64,000 nucleotides of DNA from Isochrysis galbana (taxonomy: Eukaryota > Haptophyta > Isochrysidales > Isochrysidaceae). How positions within the stretch are numbered: position 1 is the first letter of the stretch; every line of letters starts with the position of its first letter. The DNA is taken from contig CM030937.1 of assembly GCA_018136815.1 (NCBI GenBank), forward strand, positions 3,709,820 to 3,773,819, written 5' to 3'. Shown one piece after another: positions 18,545 through 28,951 of this stretch. Made by a program: the position numbers and the translations under genes. The notes under the pieces were generated by a model, which was not told where the DNA came from, did no database searches, and saw nothing but the letters and a program-made list of their open reading frames with translations.

Positions 18545-20944
18545 ATGCTCTGGAGCGAGAGCGAGGGTGAGAGCAGCGATGATGAGAACGCGAGGTTCAA
18601 GACCTTTGAGGAGCTTGAGGCCGAGACGGACCTCAAGGAGCAGCTCGAGGCGCAGGCGAAGGAAGAGCAACTGCGGAAAGACGAGGAGGCCTGTCGCGTT
18701 ATCGGTGACTCTTTGAGTAAGTCCGATGTGTCCATCTTACAGATCAAGAGGGCGCTCAAGCTTGGCACCGCCGGCGCGGAGGACAGCTCGGTTGCAGATA
18801 ATGAAGGCGGTGGGTCGGACGTCGAGCATTCAGGTGGGACAACGGGCAGGACACGGCGGGGGATGCAGTGGGCGGACGAACGCGATATAAACTATCACTC
18901 GCATCACGTCTTGGGACAGACGGGTTTACAGGCCCAGAGGTCTGAGGGGATGCTTGAGGCTGGGAGTCAAAAGTCTGGCACATTGGAGGGAGGTCACGGT
19001 GCTGGCCTTCAGGATGGCGCGTTCGGCGATGCCGCGGGCTCGAATGACGTCTGTCAGAGTGTCGACGCTCATGCAGAAGGGGACGGGGCGGCACCACAGA
19101 TGGAGCTTGCACAGATGGACGAGGAGGCAGCTAGCCTCGCTGCAAAGCGAAATCTCTGGCGCTTGTGGAGACTCGTCCGTGCTCAGGTCGAGACTGCTCA
19201 TCACTTTCGCAGTGTACAACGACGCTTCAGCCTAAACGTAGCTGTGCATCTCGCCGCATGGAGGAGACGCGCGAAGCTACATGTGGAGCGAGCGCGCATA
19301 ATTAAACTAGATGGACTGGTCCGGCATTGGAGAGGTAGGATTTGCAGGTGGTTGCTGCAGGCGCTCATCCACTTGCGGCAGCAACTCCTTCAGGTCACGC
19401 AGCACCTTTGGAGACGAAGGGGTAGTAGTACAGTCAGCATGACGGTTGAGCCCCACGTTGCTGAAAACAAGGCGTGGGCGTCCTTGATGCAAGAGCTCCG
19501 ACACGCGACATCCGAACTTCGCGAAGCCTTGAGGCGCTTGAGGGATGACGGCAATAGCCGAGCACGGACTGCGGCGGATGTGGCGGTATTGGTGCGGATT
19601 GCCCTGCGGCTCTCTCTGAGTGCGACCCTTTGGAGAGCTTGGGACCGTGATCCCCGACAGGTCGCTTTGCGTAAAGAGCGTGAGGCCAAGCGACAGCGGG
19701 AACGCGAGGCCGGATGGCACCATCAGCGCGAGGTGTTGGCACGTAAGAAAAGCCCACCCATTCTAAAGCTCGGCGCGGACCACCAGCCTTTGTTTATTGC
19801 GACCGTCACTCGTAAAATTCGGTTGCCAGAAGAGCGCGCCAAACATGTTTTGGCAATTCAGCGTCACGCCCGCGGGCTACTTTGCCGCCGTACCTCCACC
19901 GTCCCAGTCGTCCATTTGCCTAGTGGCACGCCGCGCGCCAGCGCGATTTCTGGCATGCTTTTCTTAGCCCACCAACGTTTCGCACTTCGGTTGACGCGGA
20001 AGACGAACCTCGATTTCCACCTAATTGTCTACGAGCCAGAGTCCAAGCTAGTTTTGGGCACCCGCGTTCGGTGGGCTCGCTGTGCTCGGCCTCACATGTG
20101 GGTGTCGTGGTGGTGCGAGCTAACCAAGCTCCGTGTCGTCAGCCCCCTCAGCAGCGGATCTGCGGCCGGTTCCAAGTCCCATGGGGGTACTACGACTATT
20201 CACTTGACGCATGCAGATGAGCCCTTGCGCGCGCTCTGCGGCATCCGGCGGGGAGCATGGGCAGAGGTTCTGCACGACCTGCGCACCACGAATGGCCAGC
20301 GAGTAGTCATCGTGCCATATATTCCTGTGGCGGAAGGCACGAGGCAGGGGCTTGCTAGCGCACCTGTCGAGTCAGACGACGACAAGGAGCTACGCCAGGC
20401 GTACTTACAGATGCGTGAGGCCGTGCTGCCTGAGGACATTGTGGCCGGTTCCGTTGATGTCGGAGGGGTGGCAGCGGCCGGTGCTTTTGGCACGTGGATG
20501 GAGCATCACATGGCGGAGGTTGCACCACGAGCACCGCCTTTGCCCCCGCTGCGCCGATCCGTCTCGGTCCTCCAGCGCCCAATGTCTCGAGGCATCCTGA
20601 CTTTCTCCTCGCTCCTCACCAGCCCTTCTGAGTCCTCGTTCTTTCCCACCATCCCCACCGACTTCGCTTCCCAGGCGCAGCGCCTTGGGCCCGCTAGGAG
20701 GCGCACTTCCATGATAGGCCAACTACCACCACTGCCGTACCCGTCAGCCTCCATCTCCCCCACACGGCGGACCAAGGGGTCCGCACAACTAGTAGGAAAA
20801 CTTTACGCTGTGGGTGGATACCTCCAAGATGCATCGTGGTTTCAGGTGGAACCCCGGTCACAAGGAGCCCCGGGGAGAGCTTTTCGAGCCGACCTTCCGC
20901 CTCGTGAACCAATCCCGACAAGAGCGACGGCCGTGTGGCCGTGA
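18545..20944 (+). CDS. IQ-motif protein, otherwise unrecognised
   Basis: 799 aa in one exon; first ATG at 18545 (MLWSESEGESSDDENARFKT). The first 100 residues are acidic and coiled (FEELEAETDLKEQLEAQAKE). The middle (~210-400) is rich in Trp/Arg/Leu helices (NLWRLWRLVRAQVETAHHFR, AAWRRRAKLHVERARIIKL), like the repeated Trp-containing helices of Sfi1/IQ-rich and centrosomal proteins. An IQ-like motif, VLAIQRHARGLLCRR, lies near residue 440 and suggests calmodulin or light-chain binding. A compact region (~470-620) with alternating hydrophobics follows, then a Ser/Pro-rich tail. The function is unknown; a cytoskeletal or centriolar role is a guess from the Trp/IQ helices. I saw no intron, and the long open frame itself is the main support. 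Confidence 0.72.
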   Translation: MLWSESEGESSDDENARFKTFEELEAETDLKEQLEAQAKEEQLRKDEEACRVIGDSLSKSDVSILQIKRALKLGTAGAEDSSVADNEGGGSDVEHSGGTTGRTRRGMQWADERDINYHSHHVLGQTGLQAQRSEGMLEAGSQKSGTLEGGHGAGLQDGAFGDAAGSNDVCQSVDAHAEGDGAAPQMELAQMDEEAASLAAKRNLWRLWRLVRAQVETAHHFRSVQRRFSLNVAVHLAAWRRRAKLHVERARIIKLDGLVRHWRGRICRWLLQALIHLRQQLLQVTQHLWRRRGSSTVSMTVEPHVAENKAWASLMQELRHATSELREALRRLRDDGNSRARTAADVAVLVRIALRLSLSATLWRAWDRDPRQVALRKEREAKRQREREAGWHHQREVLARKKSPPILKLGADHQPLFIATVTRKIRLPEERAKHVLAIQRHARGLLCRRTSTVPVVHLPSGTPRASAISGMLFLAHQRFALRLTRKTNLDFHLIVYEPESKLVLGTRVRWARCARPHMWVSWWCELTKLRVVSPLSSGSAAGSKSHGGTTTIHLTHADEPLRALCGIRRGAWAEVLHDLRTTNGQRVVIVPYIPVAEGTRQGLASAPVESDDDKELRQAYLQMREAVLPEDIVAGSVDVGGVAAAGAFGTWMEHHMAEVAPRAPPLPPLRRSVSVLQRPMSRGILTFSSLLTSPSESSFFPTIPTDFASQAQRLGPARRRTSMIGQLPPLPYPSASISPTRRTKGSAQLVGKLYAVGGYLQDASWFQVEPRSQGAPGRAFRADLPPREPIPTRATAVWP

Positions 20945-21099
20945 TAGGATGTGAATGACAGCCAGCATGATAGTTTGAGGTAGGACGTGGTGAAGGATCC
21001 AATTGAGTGGAAGGGGTTGTCGATAGGTTGCGATTGCCGTACGTGAGGCCATGCCGTTGATAGTGCTATGAGGGCTTGGCCACCGGTTGAACCGGTTAG
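20945..21099. other. 3' region of the IQ-motif gene
   Basis: Short spacer before the LINE tail; nothing recognised. Confidence 0.3.
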
Positions 21100-21235
21100 T
21101 AGTAAAAAAACCTTTTCCTTTTAACATTCTCGCCGGTGGCGTTGGGACTCTGCGTAGCCACGCCCTCTCCTCCTTAACTCCTTCTCACCTCCCCCTGCCT
21201 TGCGGCTACTCCCCTTGTGCACTACATAAGGGCTC
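21100..21235 (-). mobile_element. LINE 3' end, inverted
   Basis: Leftward it ends GGCGAGAATGTTAAAAGG then a T run. It contains GTAGTGCACAAGGGGAGTAGCCGCAAGGC, cognate with the 3' UTRs at 2310-2440 and 51600-51725 (quoted here in complement). Confidence 0.75.
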
Positions 21236-22177
21236 GGGTTATGGTGGGTGTCAGGGTTGGTGTCGCATTCGCGAGTCGACACTCGTTAGGCTTCTCTCTT
21301 CTCTTCGTCGTTCGGCATTTATCGTTATAATTCTCTCGTTCTCGTTCTCGGTCAAAAAGCTTCGCTTGGACGCATAGGGTCTTGGGTTGTGGAGCGTTCT
21401 CTCTCTTTCTCTCGAAGAGAAGGGAAGTTTCCCGTTTCCCCACCTTTCTCCCTCCTAGGCGCCTCGCAAATAGGTTTAATTCGCTATCTTCTCCGCGCTT
21501 CTCTATCTACTTCAGTGATTGCAATCAGGTTTAATTTGCAATCTCATCGCATCTCCCCCTTAGGCACACCGCACTTCTCTCGTCTTATTTGGTAAGTCTT
21601 TTGGAATCTTGTGCGGCAGGATTGCCCCTCGTTTCCGTTATGGTGCGATTCCCCTTCCAGACGGGATCGCCGACAGATCGCCTTCTGATCGTCGTCCGTC
21701 GTCGTCTGGCCGGAGTGTTTGGGTTTGATTTCAGTCGAGTTATGTGAGAAAGTCGTGGGGCGAGAGTCGGGGTGTTTTCCTGGGTGTCGTTGTCCGTCGT
21801 CCTGTCGTCAGTCGTCATTCGTCGTCGCTCTCGCTCTCGTCGCTCTCGCTCTCGTAACACTCGTACCCAACAAACTCGCCTCGCCTCGCCAGCCCCTGCC
21901 ATCACAGCCCTCCTCTCACTCACCCTCGCCTCTCGCCACTCGTTCCATGTCGCTCTCGCCGCCGTCCTCGCCCTCGCTCAAGCCCGCCTGCCCGCCTTCC
22001 TCTGCTGACGGGCTTCAGCCCGTCAGCACCTCCGAAGTCGTCTCCCTCGCCGCGCCTGCCGCCGGCTTGGCCCCTTCCTCATTGCCCTCAGGCCCTATGG
22101 GCCATCCCAATTCGTCAGTTGGGCGGGATGCTCCAATCCCTAGCGCTTCGGTTCCCTCCTTCCTCCTGTGCCATTAG
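21236..22177 (+). mobile_element. Retroelement 5' leader with ORF1 start (MSLSPPSSPSLKP type)
   Basis: The leader 'cgcattcgcgagtcgacact' through 'caggtttaatttgcaatctc' is repeated, inverted, at 45880-46190. ATG at 21947 opens MSLSPPSSPSLKPACPPSSA and stops at 22177 (76 aa). A similar start, MSAPSSRSPSPKPVLPPSSA, is at 44887 (-). This is consistent with the 5' end of a non-LTR element that lost everything downstream. Confidence 0.6.
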
Positions 22178-22660
22178 CAGGTGACAGGCGCGGGACTTAC
22201 CGGAGCTCTCGCTCGCGCCCACCCCCTTCTCCGCGCGCTCTCTTCTCTCTCCCCTCTCCTGCGGCACGCGCGATGGCGCGCCTGCGGTAGGCCTGCAGCT
22301 GCCTGCTGCCTGGCGCCCCTGGAGACTGGACGCTCCTGGAGGCCAGTTCAGGGGGCAGAGGAGGCTGGGTCTCGGCCTTGGCCTCCCCTGCCTCTCCCTC
22401 GCTGGCGCTCCTGAAAAAAAACTTCATAATATTCTTACCGCACTTGCGGCGGATGGAACCACTACCTACACGTAGTATACTTTCTACTACACCCCCACTC
22501 CCCCGACCCTTCCCCCCCGCCATCAGCCATCAGGCGGCTCCCCCCGTGCACTACCAGGGGGATCGGGGTGAAGGGCTTAGATACGGCCCGGTGGCCGCGC
22601 GCCCCCCCCCCGGTGATCCGTTCCCCCCTTCCTCCTATGCCTACCGGGCTGGCGGCGGCC
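22178..22660 (-). mobile_element. Retroposon and LINE-tail fragments
   Basis: 22250-22395 matches (in complement) the 'gccagcgagg...gagaggcag...cccctga' core of the GC-rich retroposon. 22418-22500 carries a T-run/ATTCTTACCGC tail like that at 34040. The rest is C/G-rich filler. Confidence 0.5.
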
Positions 22661-23361
22661 TCAGACCCGACTTATCTTGTAAACAGGCAAGAGGTGGGGG
22701 ACTTACCTATTTTTCGGTGAGCGGAGCTCTCGCTCCGCCCATCGAGCCATCCTGTCTACAACCATCTTCGTCGAACCGATTGATGAGAATGAGGACGACA
22801 AGGAGGAAGAAGTCAAGAGAAAGAAAGCCTAAAAACTTGAGGCTAGCAAGAGCTCAGCCAACAAGCACCGAGAAAGAAGGGAGCAAGATGTGGGAAAGGC
22901 AACGGGCAGGCGAGAAGATGAAGATGGGAAGAATGGTGAGTAGGGTGGAAAGCGGAGGCTTGGAGATGGAGAGGCGGAGGCGTGGCGAGGGGTGGGAGAA
23001 TGGCGAGGGAAGGCAGGTTGACCGCGCTCGGCGCCAAAGAGACGAGCCAAGCTCACCCCATCAGGCCGGTGGTGTGCAGCCGGGCATGCGCGCAATGCAC
23101 ATGAATGGGCTCGTGCGCGGCGCAATGCCCTAACGACGGTACGACGGTATAATTTCTAACGACTTTACTCTACTTACCTTCCTAACTTCCTCCCTTCCTC
23201 TCTAATTCCCTCCCCCATTTCTCAGCGGCCGAGCGAGCCTTCCGCCCTCCTCCCTCCCCCTCCCCCCTCCCCCTCTCCCCTCTCCCCTCTTCCTCTCCTC
23301 TGTCTGCTCTCGCCGCCGTCCCGGGCTGCACCGCCCCGCGTGCGCCGCGTGGAACTGCCAA
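22661..23361. other. Upstream region of the CysRS-tail-repeat gene; possible exon remnant
   Basis: 22760-22832 reads TTIFVEPIDENEDDKEEEVK then RKKA and stop, which looks like a protein C-terminus but has no upstream exon. 23130-23330 is C/T-rich and probably the 5' UTR or promoter of the gene starting at 23362. Confidence 0.35.
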
Positions 23362-25674
23362 ATGGACGTCGATGAGGACGAGCGGCGGAGCGCAGACCGC
23401 GTGGCGGAGCTCAAGGCGGAGTTTGAGAGGATTGTGAGTCAAGGGACGGCCGCAATGGCAGCCGCTCACGGCTACGTACGCTCGGACCCAGTCTCGGGGG
23501 CAAGGCTATCGGCCGAGGATGAGCACAAGTTGCAACACATGCTGCTCGAGCGCGTCTTCACCAAACGGCTGCGCGACTTCCAAGCGGCCGATGAGCTGCG
23601 TGCGAGGCTGAAGGAGGCGGGTGTCCACCTGAACGACGGCGAGAAGACGTACAGCATCCGGCCCCCGCAGGCGCGTGCGCCTACGCACCATGGCTACACG
23701 CGAGCCGACGATGGCAGGGTTGTACTCTCGCCGGCTGACCAGGCAACGCTCGACCAGATGCTTCTCCAGCGGCTAATCGCCAAGCGTGCCCGTGATTTTG
23801 AGCTGGCAGATAATCTGCGCAAGCAGCTGCGTGAAGCGGGCGTGCTGCTTGATGATGCGAACAACACGTACTGTGTGGTCGTACGTGAGCCTCGCGCTCC
23901 TGCAGTGCCGACCCACCATGGATACACTCGTGCAGTCGACAGTGTGGTTGAGTTTTCGCCATCGGATCAGGCGACGCTCGACGCACTGCTCCTTGAGCGC
24001 ATGCGCGCCAAGCGTATCCGGGACTTTGGGAAAGCGGATGAGCTGCAACGCCAACTGACGGCGGCGGGGGTTATCATCGATGACACTGCAAAGACGTACC
24101 GCCTTGTGCCCCCTCCAAGCGCCGCTCCTCCCGCTCGACCACGGGAGCCGTCGCTTCCAACTGAGCACGGCTATACACGTGCCGAGGAGGACGACGGAGA
24201 GGCATGGCGAGCTTTCTCAGCAGACCAGCAAGCTACCATAGAGCGGCTGCTGTTGGAGCGCACGATAGCCAAGCGCACGCGTCAGTTCGACCTGGCTGAC
24301 TCTTTGCGTGCACAGCTGGGGGAGGCCGGTGTCATCGTGGACGATAAAGCGCGGACCTTCCGCGTAATTGTGAAGCGCTCCGTGAACAAAGAGGATCCCT
24401 CGCGATCAAGTGCTGGATCCGGAAATGCGAGTGGCGGCAAAGCCGGCGGCGCCGACGACGCACCTTGGACGAGGGATCCTCTCGATGATTCAGGAGTGGA
24501 GCTAGGTGAGGTAGACCAAGCAATGCTGGTCTCAAAACTCAACGATCGTCGCGCTGCACAGAAGGTCCGGGATTTTGCGGCTGCCGATGCGATCCGTGAT
24601 GAGCTAAGGGCTGTTGCACGAGGCTGTGGCTGCATGCTCTTCTTCGATGACAAGGCCAAGACATACCGTTTCGCGGCTGCGCCGTCTCAAAGCACGGGTC
24701 CGGCCGCCCCTGCCGCTCAGCAGGCTCCCCAGTCCCGTACATCGGCGCCCTCCGACCATGGGTATACAAGGAAAAGGGACGACGGCATGTCAGAGCGCGA
24801 GGTGAGCGATGACGAGCAGCGCACCATCGACCGGCTGCTGCTCGAGCGCATCGCCGCTAAGCGCTCGCGCGACTTCGATCTCGCAGATGAACTCCGCACG
24901 CAGTTGAGCGCTATGGGATGTTTCGTGGACGACAAGGCGCACACTTACTCCATTCGACCCTTGCGACCCGCTGGGCCGCCCACCTTCAATCGCGATCCGG
25001 AAGACGACTCTGGTGTCGAGCTTGCGGCGGACCAGCTAGAGCTGCTACATCGTCTCCTCGGTGAACGATGGCATGCTCAACGCGATCGAAGCTACGCGCT
25101 GGCCGACGAGATCCGCCGAGACTTGCGCAACGAGCTCAATGTTATCATCAACGTCCGCGCTCAAACGTGGAAGGTCATTCCTCCGAGGCACAAATCAATA
25201 AGTGTGAGAAAGAGCCCGGATGCGAGCACAAGGGGATGGAGCACGGGGTCTCCATTACAAGACGCCGGTTGTTCTACACCGGCGGCGCCGGGAAGAGAGA
25301 CTATAGTGCCGTCTGTAAAGACGCCGGAAGGGGGTTCCACATTGCGGCCCCGATCCCCGGAAAGCTATCGTGAATCTGCGCACAATCCTGCCGAAAGGAG
25401 TGCGCTGATGTTCAGCAAGAAGCGAGAACGCGATGGCCTAGGCTCGGCTGTAGACGCCACGCGCGAGGAGGGCGGCGAGGAAGGTCGGCGCTTGTTCGGA
25501 CGAGAGGACGAACTAAGTACGGGCCAAACTCGTTCTGCTCGCGATGGCGTGGATGGCGATGGGCCTCCAACGGCAAGCCGGCCAAGGTTGAGCACCGACG
25601 GCTGCGGAGACGATGGAGGGAACTCGGAGGATGAGGACAACATCGTTAGTAAGATCTTGTATGATGACATCTGA
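23362..25674 (+). CDS. Protein with seven CysRS C-terminal-domain-like repeats
   Basis: 770 aa, one exon, first ATG. Seven ~65-residue repeats fill residues ~30-610. The consensus is HGYTR...D...L..LLLER..AKR.RDF..AD.LR.QL..AGV..DD...TY.V, for example AKRARDFELADNLRKQLREA and AKRSRDFDLADELRTQLSAM. The K-R-x-RDF-x-x-AD-x-LR-x-x-L core is the helical hairpin found at the C-terminus of cysteinyl-tRNA synthetases, where it helps grip the tRNA anticodon. Repeats 5 and 7 use DPLDDSGVEL/DPEDDSGVEL instead of HGYTR. The last ~150 residues are polar and acidic with a KKRERDG stretch and end in EDEDNIVSKILYDDI. No synthetase catalytic domain is present. RNA binding is inference; the location may be nuclear. 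Confidence 0.82.
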   Translation: MDVDEDERRSADRVAELKAEFERIVSQGTAAMAAAHGYVRSDPVSGARLSAEDEHKLQHMLLERVFTKRLRDFQAADELRARLKEAGVHLNDGEKTYSIRPPQARAPTHHGYTRADDGRVVLSPADQATLDQMLLQRLIAKRARDFELADNLRKQLREAGVLLDDANNTYCVVVREPRAPAVPTHHGYTRAVDSVVEFSPSDQATLDALLLERMRAKRIRDFGKADELQRQLTAAGVIIDDTAKTYRLVPPPSAAPPARPREPSLPTEHGYTRAEEDDGEAWRAFSADQQATIERLLLERTIAKRTRQFDLADSLRAQLGEAGVIVDDKARTFRVIVKRSVNKEDPSRSSAGSGNASGGKAGGADDAPWTRDPLDDSGVELGEVDQAMLVSKLNDRRAAQKVRDFAAADAIRDELRAVARGCGCMLFFDDKAKTYRFAAAPSQSTGPAAPAAQQAPQSRTSAPSDHGYTRKRDDGMSEREVSDDEQRTIDRLLLERIAAKRSRDFDLADELRTQLSAMGCFVDDKAHTYSIRPLRPAGPPTFNRDPEDDSGVELAADQLELLHRLLGERWHAQRDRSYALADEIRRDLRNELNVIINVRAQTWKVIPPRHKSISVRKSPDASTRGWSTGSPLQDAGCSTPAAPGRETIVPSVKTPEGGSTLRPRSPESYRESAHNPAERSALMFSKKRERDGLGSAVDATREEGGEEGRRLFGREDELSTGQTRSARDGVDGDGPPTASRPRLSTDGCGDDGGNSEDEDNIVSKILYDDI

Positions 25675-26600
25675 AGGTCTCTGATGGGAAGCGCACTTGC
25701 CGACTACCCGCGTGTGCGCTGCAATCTGCGCAAGACATCCGGGTACCGTAGCCATTCTCGGCGAACCTCGTGGCCATTAATCGAGGGAGCGCTGTGAGCA
25801 GTCTTGAGTCTTGTGGGGTACAAGGTGGAGGATTCCTCTTCTGCAGCCGTTGGGCATCTCGCAACGCCGCGCCATCAGGACAGTCAACAATGCTGAGGTG
25901 GACGATTTCTTCTCTCCTTCAACTCTTGGGTTGGTGGCAAGGTGCGCAACGCAATTTCATCAAAACGATCACCAACGAGAGTTTTTGCCAGTATCGGTCG
26001 GTATGGTATCTCATCCATTCTTATCCATGTTTGCCGTGGTCGGCGGCGATGTGTGACGATGTAATGAATGCTCTTGACTCAGTCAACGGGTTGGGGCTTC
26101 AGAGGTGAGAGGTAGGATGCGCACGTCGGCGTTGTGGTACAACGCCACGGGCAGCATGGCTAGTTAGTGACAGTGGTGCTAATGAGAGGGACGCATGGCG
26201 CGCATGCTGCATGCCGTTACTACTTCACTTTTCTTATCGGGGCATGGTGATGGCGTACAAGTGGAGCCACCCTTACCTCACCTTTTAATATTGTGAGTGG
26301 CAAGGGTAGCCCATGCCAGGTTGTGACTGGGACTATGCGTATGGATGGGTGGTGAGGACGTGCAACATGATCGCTCGTGGGAATAGGAATCAGATTTGGG
26401 GAAGGCATGGGGACGGAAGGTTCGCATCGGGGAGAGAGCACACGGGGAAGCGGATGAGGCTGTGAGAGAAGCCTCAGCTCGTCGAGGAGTCTCGCGGCAC
26501 GGCGAGAGAGGCGGTCATCGACATCGGCGGCACTCTTTAGTAGCTAAGAAGGTGCAACTCTCGGCTCTATTTTGGTAAATAATTATCATTGACCATCAAC
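25675..26600. other. 3' region and spacer, no gene seen
   Basis: A LINE-tail-like word, CCTTTTAATATTGTGAGTGG, occurs at about 26279 in inverted sense. No coding frame with support. Confidence 0.4.
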
Positions 26601-27048
26601 TTGGACGGTCGGCCCACCTGCCACACGACTCCCCTCATTTTAGCACACAAGCAACGTTGCCCCTCAAACTCTCAGGGGTGGGTGGGAGTGGCACGCGTAT
26701 ATCACCCATACGTTTGACGAGTCGAGGCGCATTCCGTACACCATATCGGTATTCGAAATTATTCATTATTCGATAGTGGGGATAATTATGAAACGACAAA
26801 ATCTTAATTTGACAGACAAATTTGGCATTTGGCATTCAGACTTATTACATACTCTTGGGAAACTTCTCAAACAAACGAGTTGGGGGGGGCAGTTTGACAC
26901 CATGCCCGCTCGGGTTAAGGAATGCAACCATGAACGTCCGGGCGTTGTCTGAGAAAGTTGCATCTTCTCAAAATGAATTATTTTTTTCACGCGGGAGGCT
27001 TACGATAAGGACAGGCACGCACACAAGACCCAGACATGAAAATGTATC
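26601..27048. other. AT-richer spacer
   Basis: Lower GC than its surroundings; nothing recognised. Confidence 0.3.
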
Positions 27049-27730
27049 TACTAGCCCGGTCACTCACTGGGGGGGTGCGGAGGGCACCATCTGTAATGGG
27101 CAAACGAAGGCCTAAATAAGCTCCCTATAGGTTCTGGTATGGGAGATCAGCAAAAAAAATCGGGGGTCTTCCGGCAAAGTTTTCGAAAAATACCCGATTT
27201 TAGGCCTCTGACGGCCGTGCGGAAATATATTTCAGGCCCCCTCCGGGATTATTTTACCGATGGCCTTCGTGCGCGCCTCTCGCAGCGAAACTCGAAACCG
27301 TGGGCATCGGCATCGGCAGCTGACCCAGACCAAGCAGATCCTGGTTCATACGCACAGCAATATAGTTTTACTATGTTTTCATGGACTTGAACGTGTACGT
27401 AAGTATCGCAAAAACTAAAGACGCTAACCGCTAAAAACACCAAGGGCTCGAGAACCCAACTTCGACCCGCGACCGGGGGCGCCACGAGGCCGTTCGAGTC
27501 ACCGCTCACCAAACGGATGCCGCTACCAGCACCAAAGTCCAAAGTGCGGTATGCCGCCCTCACAGCTCACAGCCACGCCAATCGCGCCCACCGCCCCCGC
27601 GCACTGCGTCGAAATCGGCCGCTTGCGGCCCCCGGTGATGACGTCGTCACGCCCCAACCAAGACGCGCCGTGAGTGCCCAACTTCGACCCGCGACCGGGG
27701 GCGCCACGAGGCCGTTCGAGTCACCGAAGT
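27049..27730 (+). repeat. TAGCCCGGTCACTCAC dispersed repeat, copy 1, with CCCAACTTCGACCC module
   Basis: TAGCCCGGTCACTCACTGGG, 'taagctccctataggttctg', 'ggcctctgacggccg' and 'gacgctaaccgct' recur at 40376-40745, and the first ~140 bp at 34098. The distal module GCCCAACTTCGACCCGCGAC ... GGCCGTTCGAGTCACCG is present twice here (27447 and 27678) and again at 40765, 40977, 57706 and 57909. No coding capacity. Confidence 0.7.
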
Positions 27731-27732
27731 CG

Positions 27733-28265
27733 CGTTCCGTCAAAAGAGGGCCAGGCTATTTGTTTTCTTTTTGGTTATTATAATTACAATTACAAAGCTA
27801 AATATTATTATTGCAAAGCTAATCACGCCCCCCCACTCCCAGCACCCCCAGCTACGCGGGCTGAGTTTTCATCTTCTTCGTCTTTTTCTCACATCCCTCT
27901 TCCTCGTCGTTCTGCTGGCAGGCGACGGTGTCGCTTGGCTGATCTTGGGTGGCGAGGTGGCCGATGCACATCGCGCCGTGCCCACGCACGGCGTGCACAA
28001 TGTGATTGCAAGTCATCACACGTGATGCGCAACGAAACATCTCTTATATGGCTACTTTACGTAAATGTGGGCCTTAGGGGAGGGAAAAAGTTGGCATGCG
28101 CACACACGGCGCCCCCGCGGGGGGACCGATGCACATCGCGCCGTGCCCATAATTACAAGTAATGACAGGTGCCATGGGCAAATATCTCTTAAATGGTTTC
28201 TGAAGCGCCGACACGGCGCCCCCCGGGAGGGGGGGGACACGCGCCGCGGGAAAGCAGGGAAAAGT
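27733..28265 (+). repeat. CGTTCCGTCAA end plus KKTKKMKTQ module and GC hairpin unit
   Basis: Starts CGTTCCGTCAAAAGAGGGCC, runs through 'aaagctaatcacgc' and a partial copy of the KKTKKMKTQ frame (27855-27960). Then come two copies (27962, 28127) of GATGCACATCGCGCCGTGCCCA in a ~165-bp unit. Confidence 0.65.
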
Positions 28266-28268
28266 CGC

Positions 28269-28668
28269 GTTCCGTCAAAAGAGGACCAGGTGGTTTTTCA
28301 ACATCAACATATCTGTTTTCTTTTTAGTTATTAACAACAGTGGTACAAAACAAAGCTAATCACGCTTGCCCCCCCCCCCCCCCGCTTTCCTCTCAACACG
28401 CAGTGACTCTCCCCAGCTATGCGTGTTGAGTTTTCATCTTCTTCGTCTTTTTCTCACACCCCTCTTCCTCGATGGCGACGATGTCGTTCGGCTGATCTTG
28501 GATGGCGAGATCTGTGATGCGTGAGAGGACGCTTGGTCGGTCCTGCATGTAGAGCTTGCCAGCTGTTCGGCGCACTTGCGCCATGGGATTCGTTTCAGCG
28601 TACGCGACCGCCATGATGTATTCCATGCAGAGGTAAAAACCGTAACGAAACACATACAAGCATTTCAC
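28269..28668 (-). repeat. CGTTCCGTCAA end and KKTKKMKTQ module, copy 3
   Basis: The longest copy of the module: leftward frame 28668-28417 reads MKCLYVFRYGFYLCMEYIMA, VAYAETNPMAQVRRTAGKLY, MQDRPSVLSRITDLAIQDQP and ends KKTKKMKTQHA. Found three times in the window (also 5657 and 27855), so it is repeat-borne. Protein family unknown. Confidence 0.6.
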
Positions 28669-28735
28669 GACGGCTCAGTCACATATTGGAAGGAGGGATG
28701 TATTCCCGCCCAAAGGCGCGGGCCCCCCCATTAGT

Positions 28736-28951
28736 TCACTCACAAGAACAGTCCGCTTCTTCTATGGCAGTATCTAGCGGATCCATCTGAAAGCTAATTA
28801 TTTGATTGTGATATCTCGCGGCGAATACTCGGCCGATGTTGCACGCCGCGTTGCGGTCACGCCCGAGGTGTTTGAGGCACATGGTACATCTTCGAAGACC
28901 GCGGATCTTGCGTTGTCGAGGGAGTCGAACGAAGCCAGCGAGCAGGTGCAC
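28736..28951 (-). pseudogene. TnpB/Fanzor-like nuclease, C-terminal fragment
   Basis: Leftward frame: RRCTMCLKHLGRDRNAACNI followed by GRVFAARYHNQIISFQ and a stop at 28736. A C-x2-C pair followed by a (G/N)RD-x-NAA-x-NI motif is the zinc-finger/RuvC-III ending of TnpB and eukaryotic Fanzor nucleases, where the Asp is catalytic. The family normally has DRDxNAARNI; here the Arg is Cys. Upstream the coding frame breaks within ~30 codons and no RuvC-I or RuvC-II is visible, so this is a remnant. About 40 bases past the stop lies a short hairpin, CCCGC-gcctttgg-GCGGG. Confidence 0.5.

Noticed and set aside
18040-18768. 242-codon leftward ORF opposite the IQ-motif gene
   Set aside because: Low-complexity Ser/Pro/Gly sequence over a C tract; no domain; shadow of the rightward gene and its upstream region.
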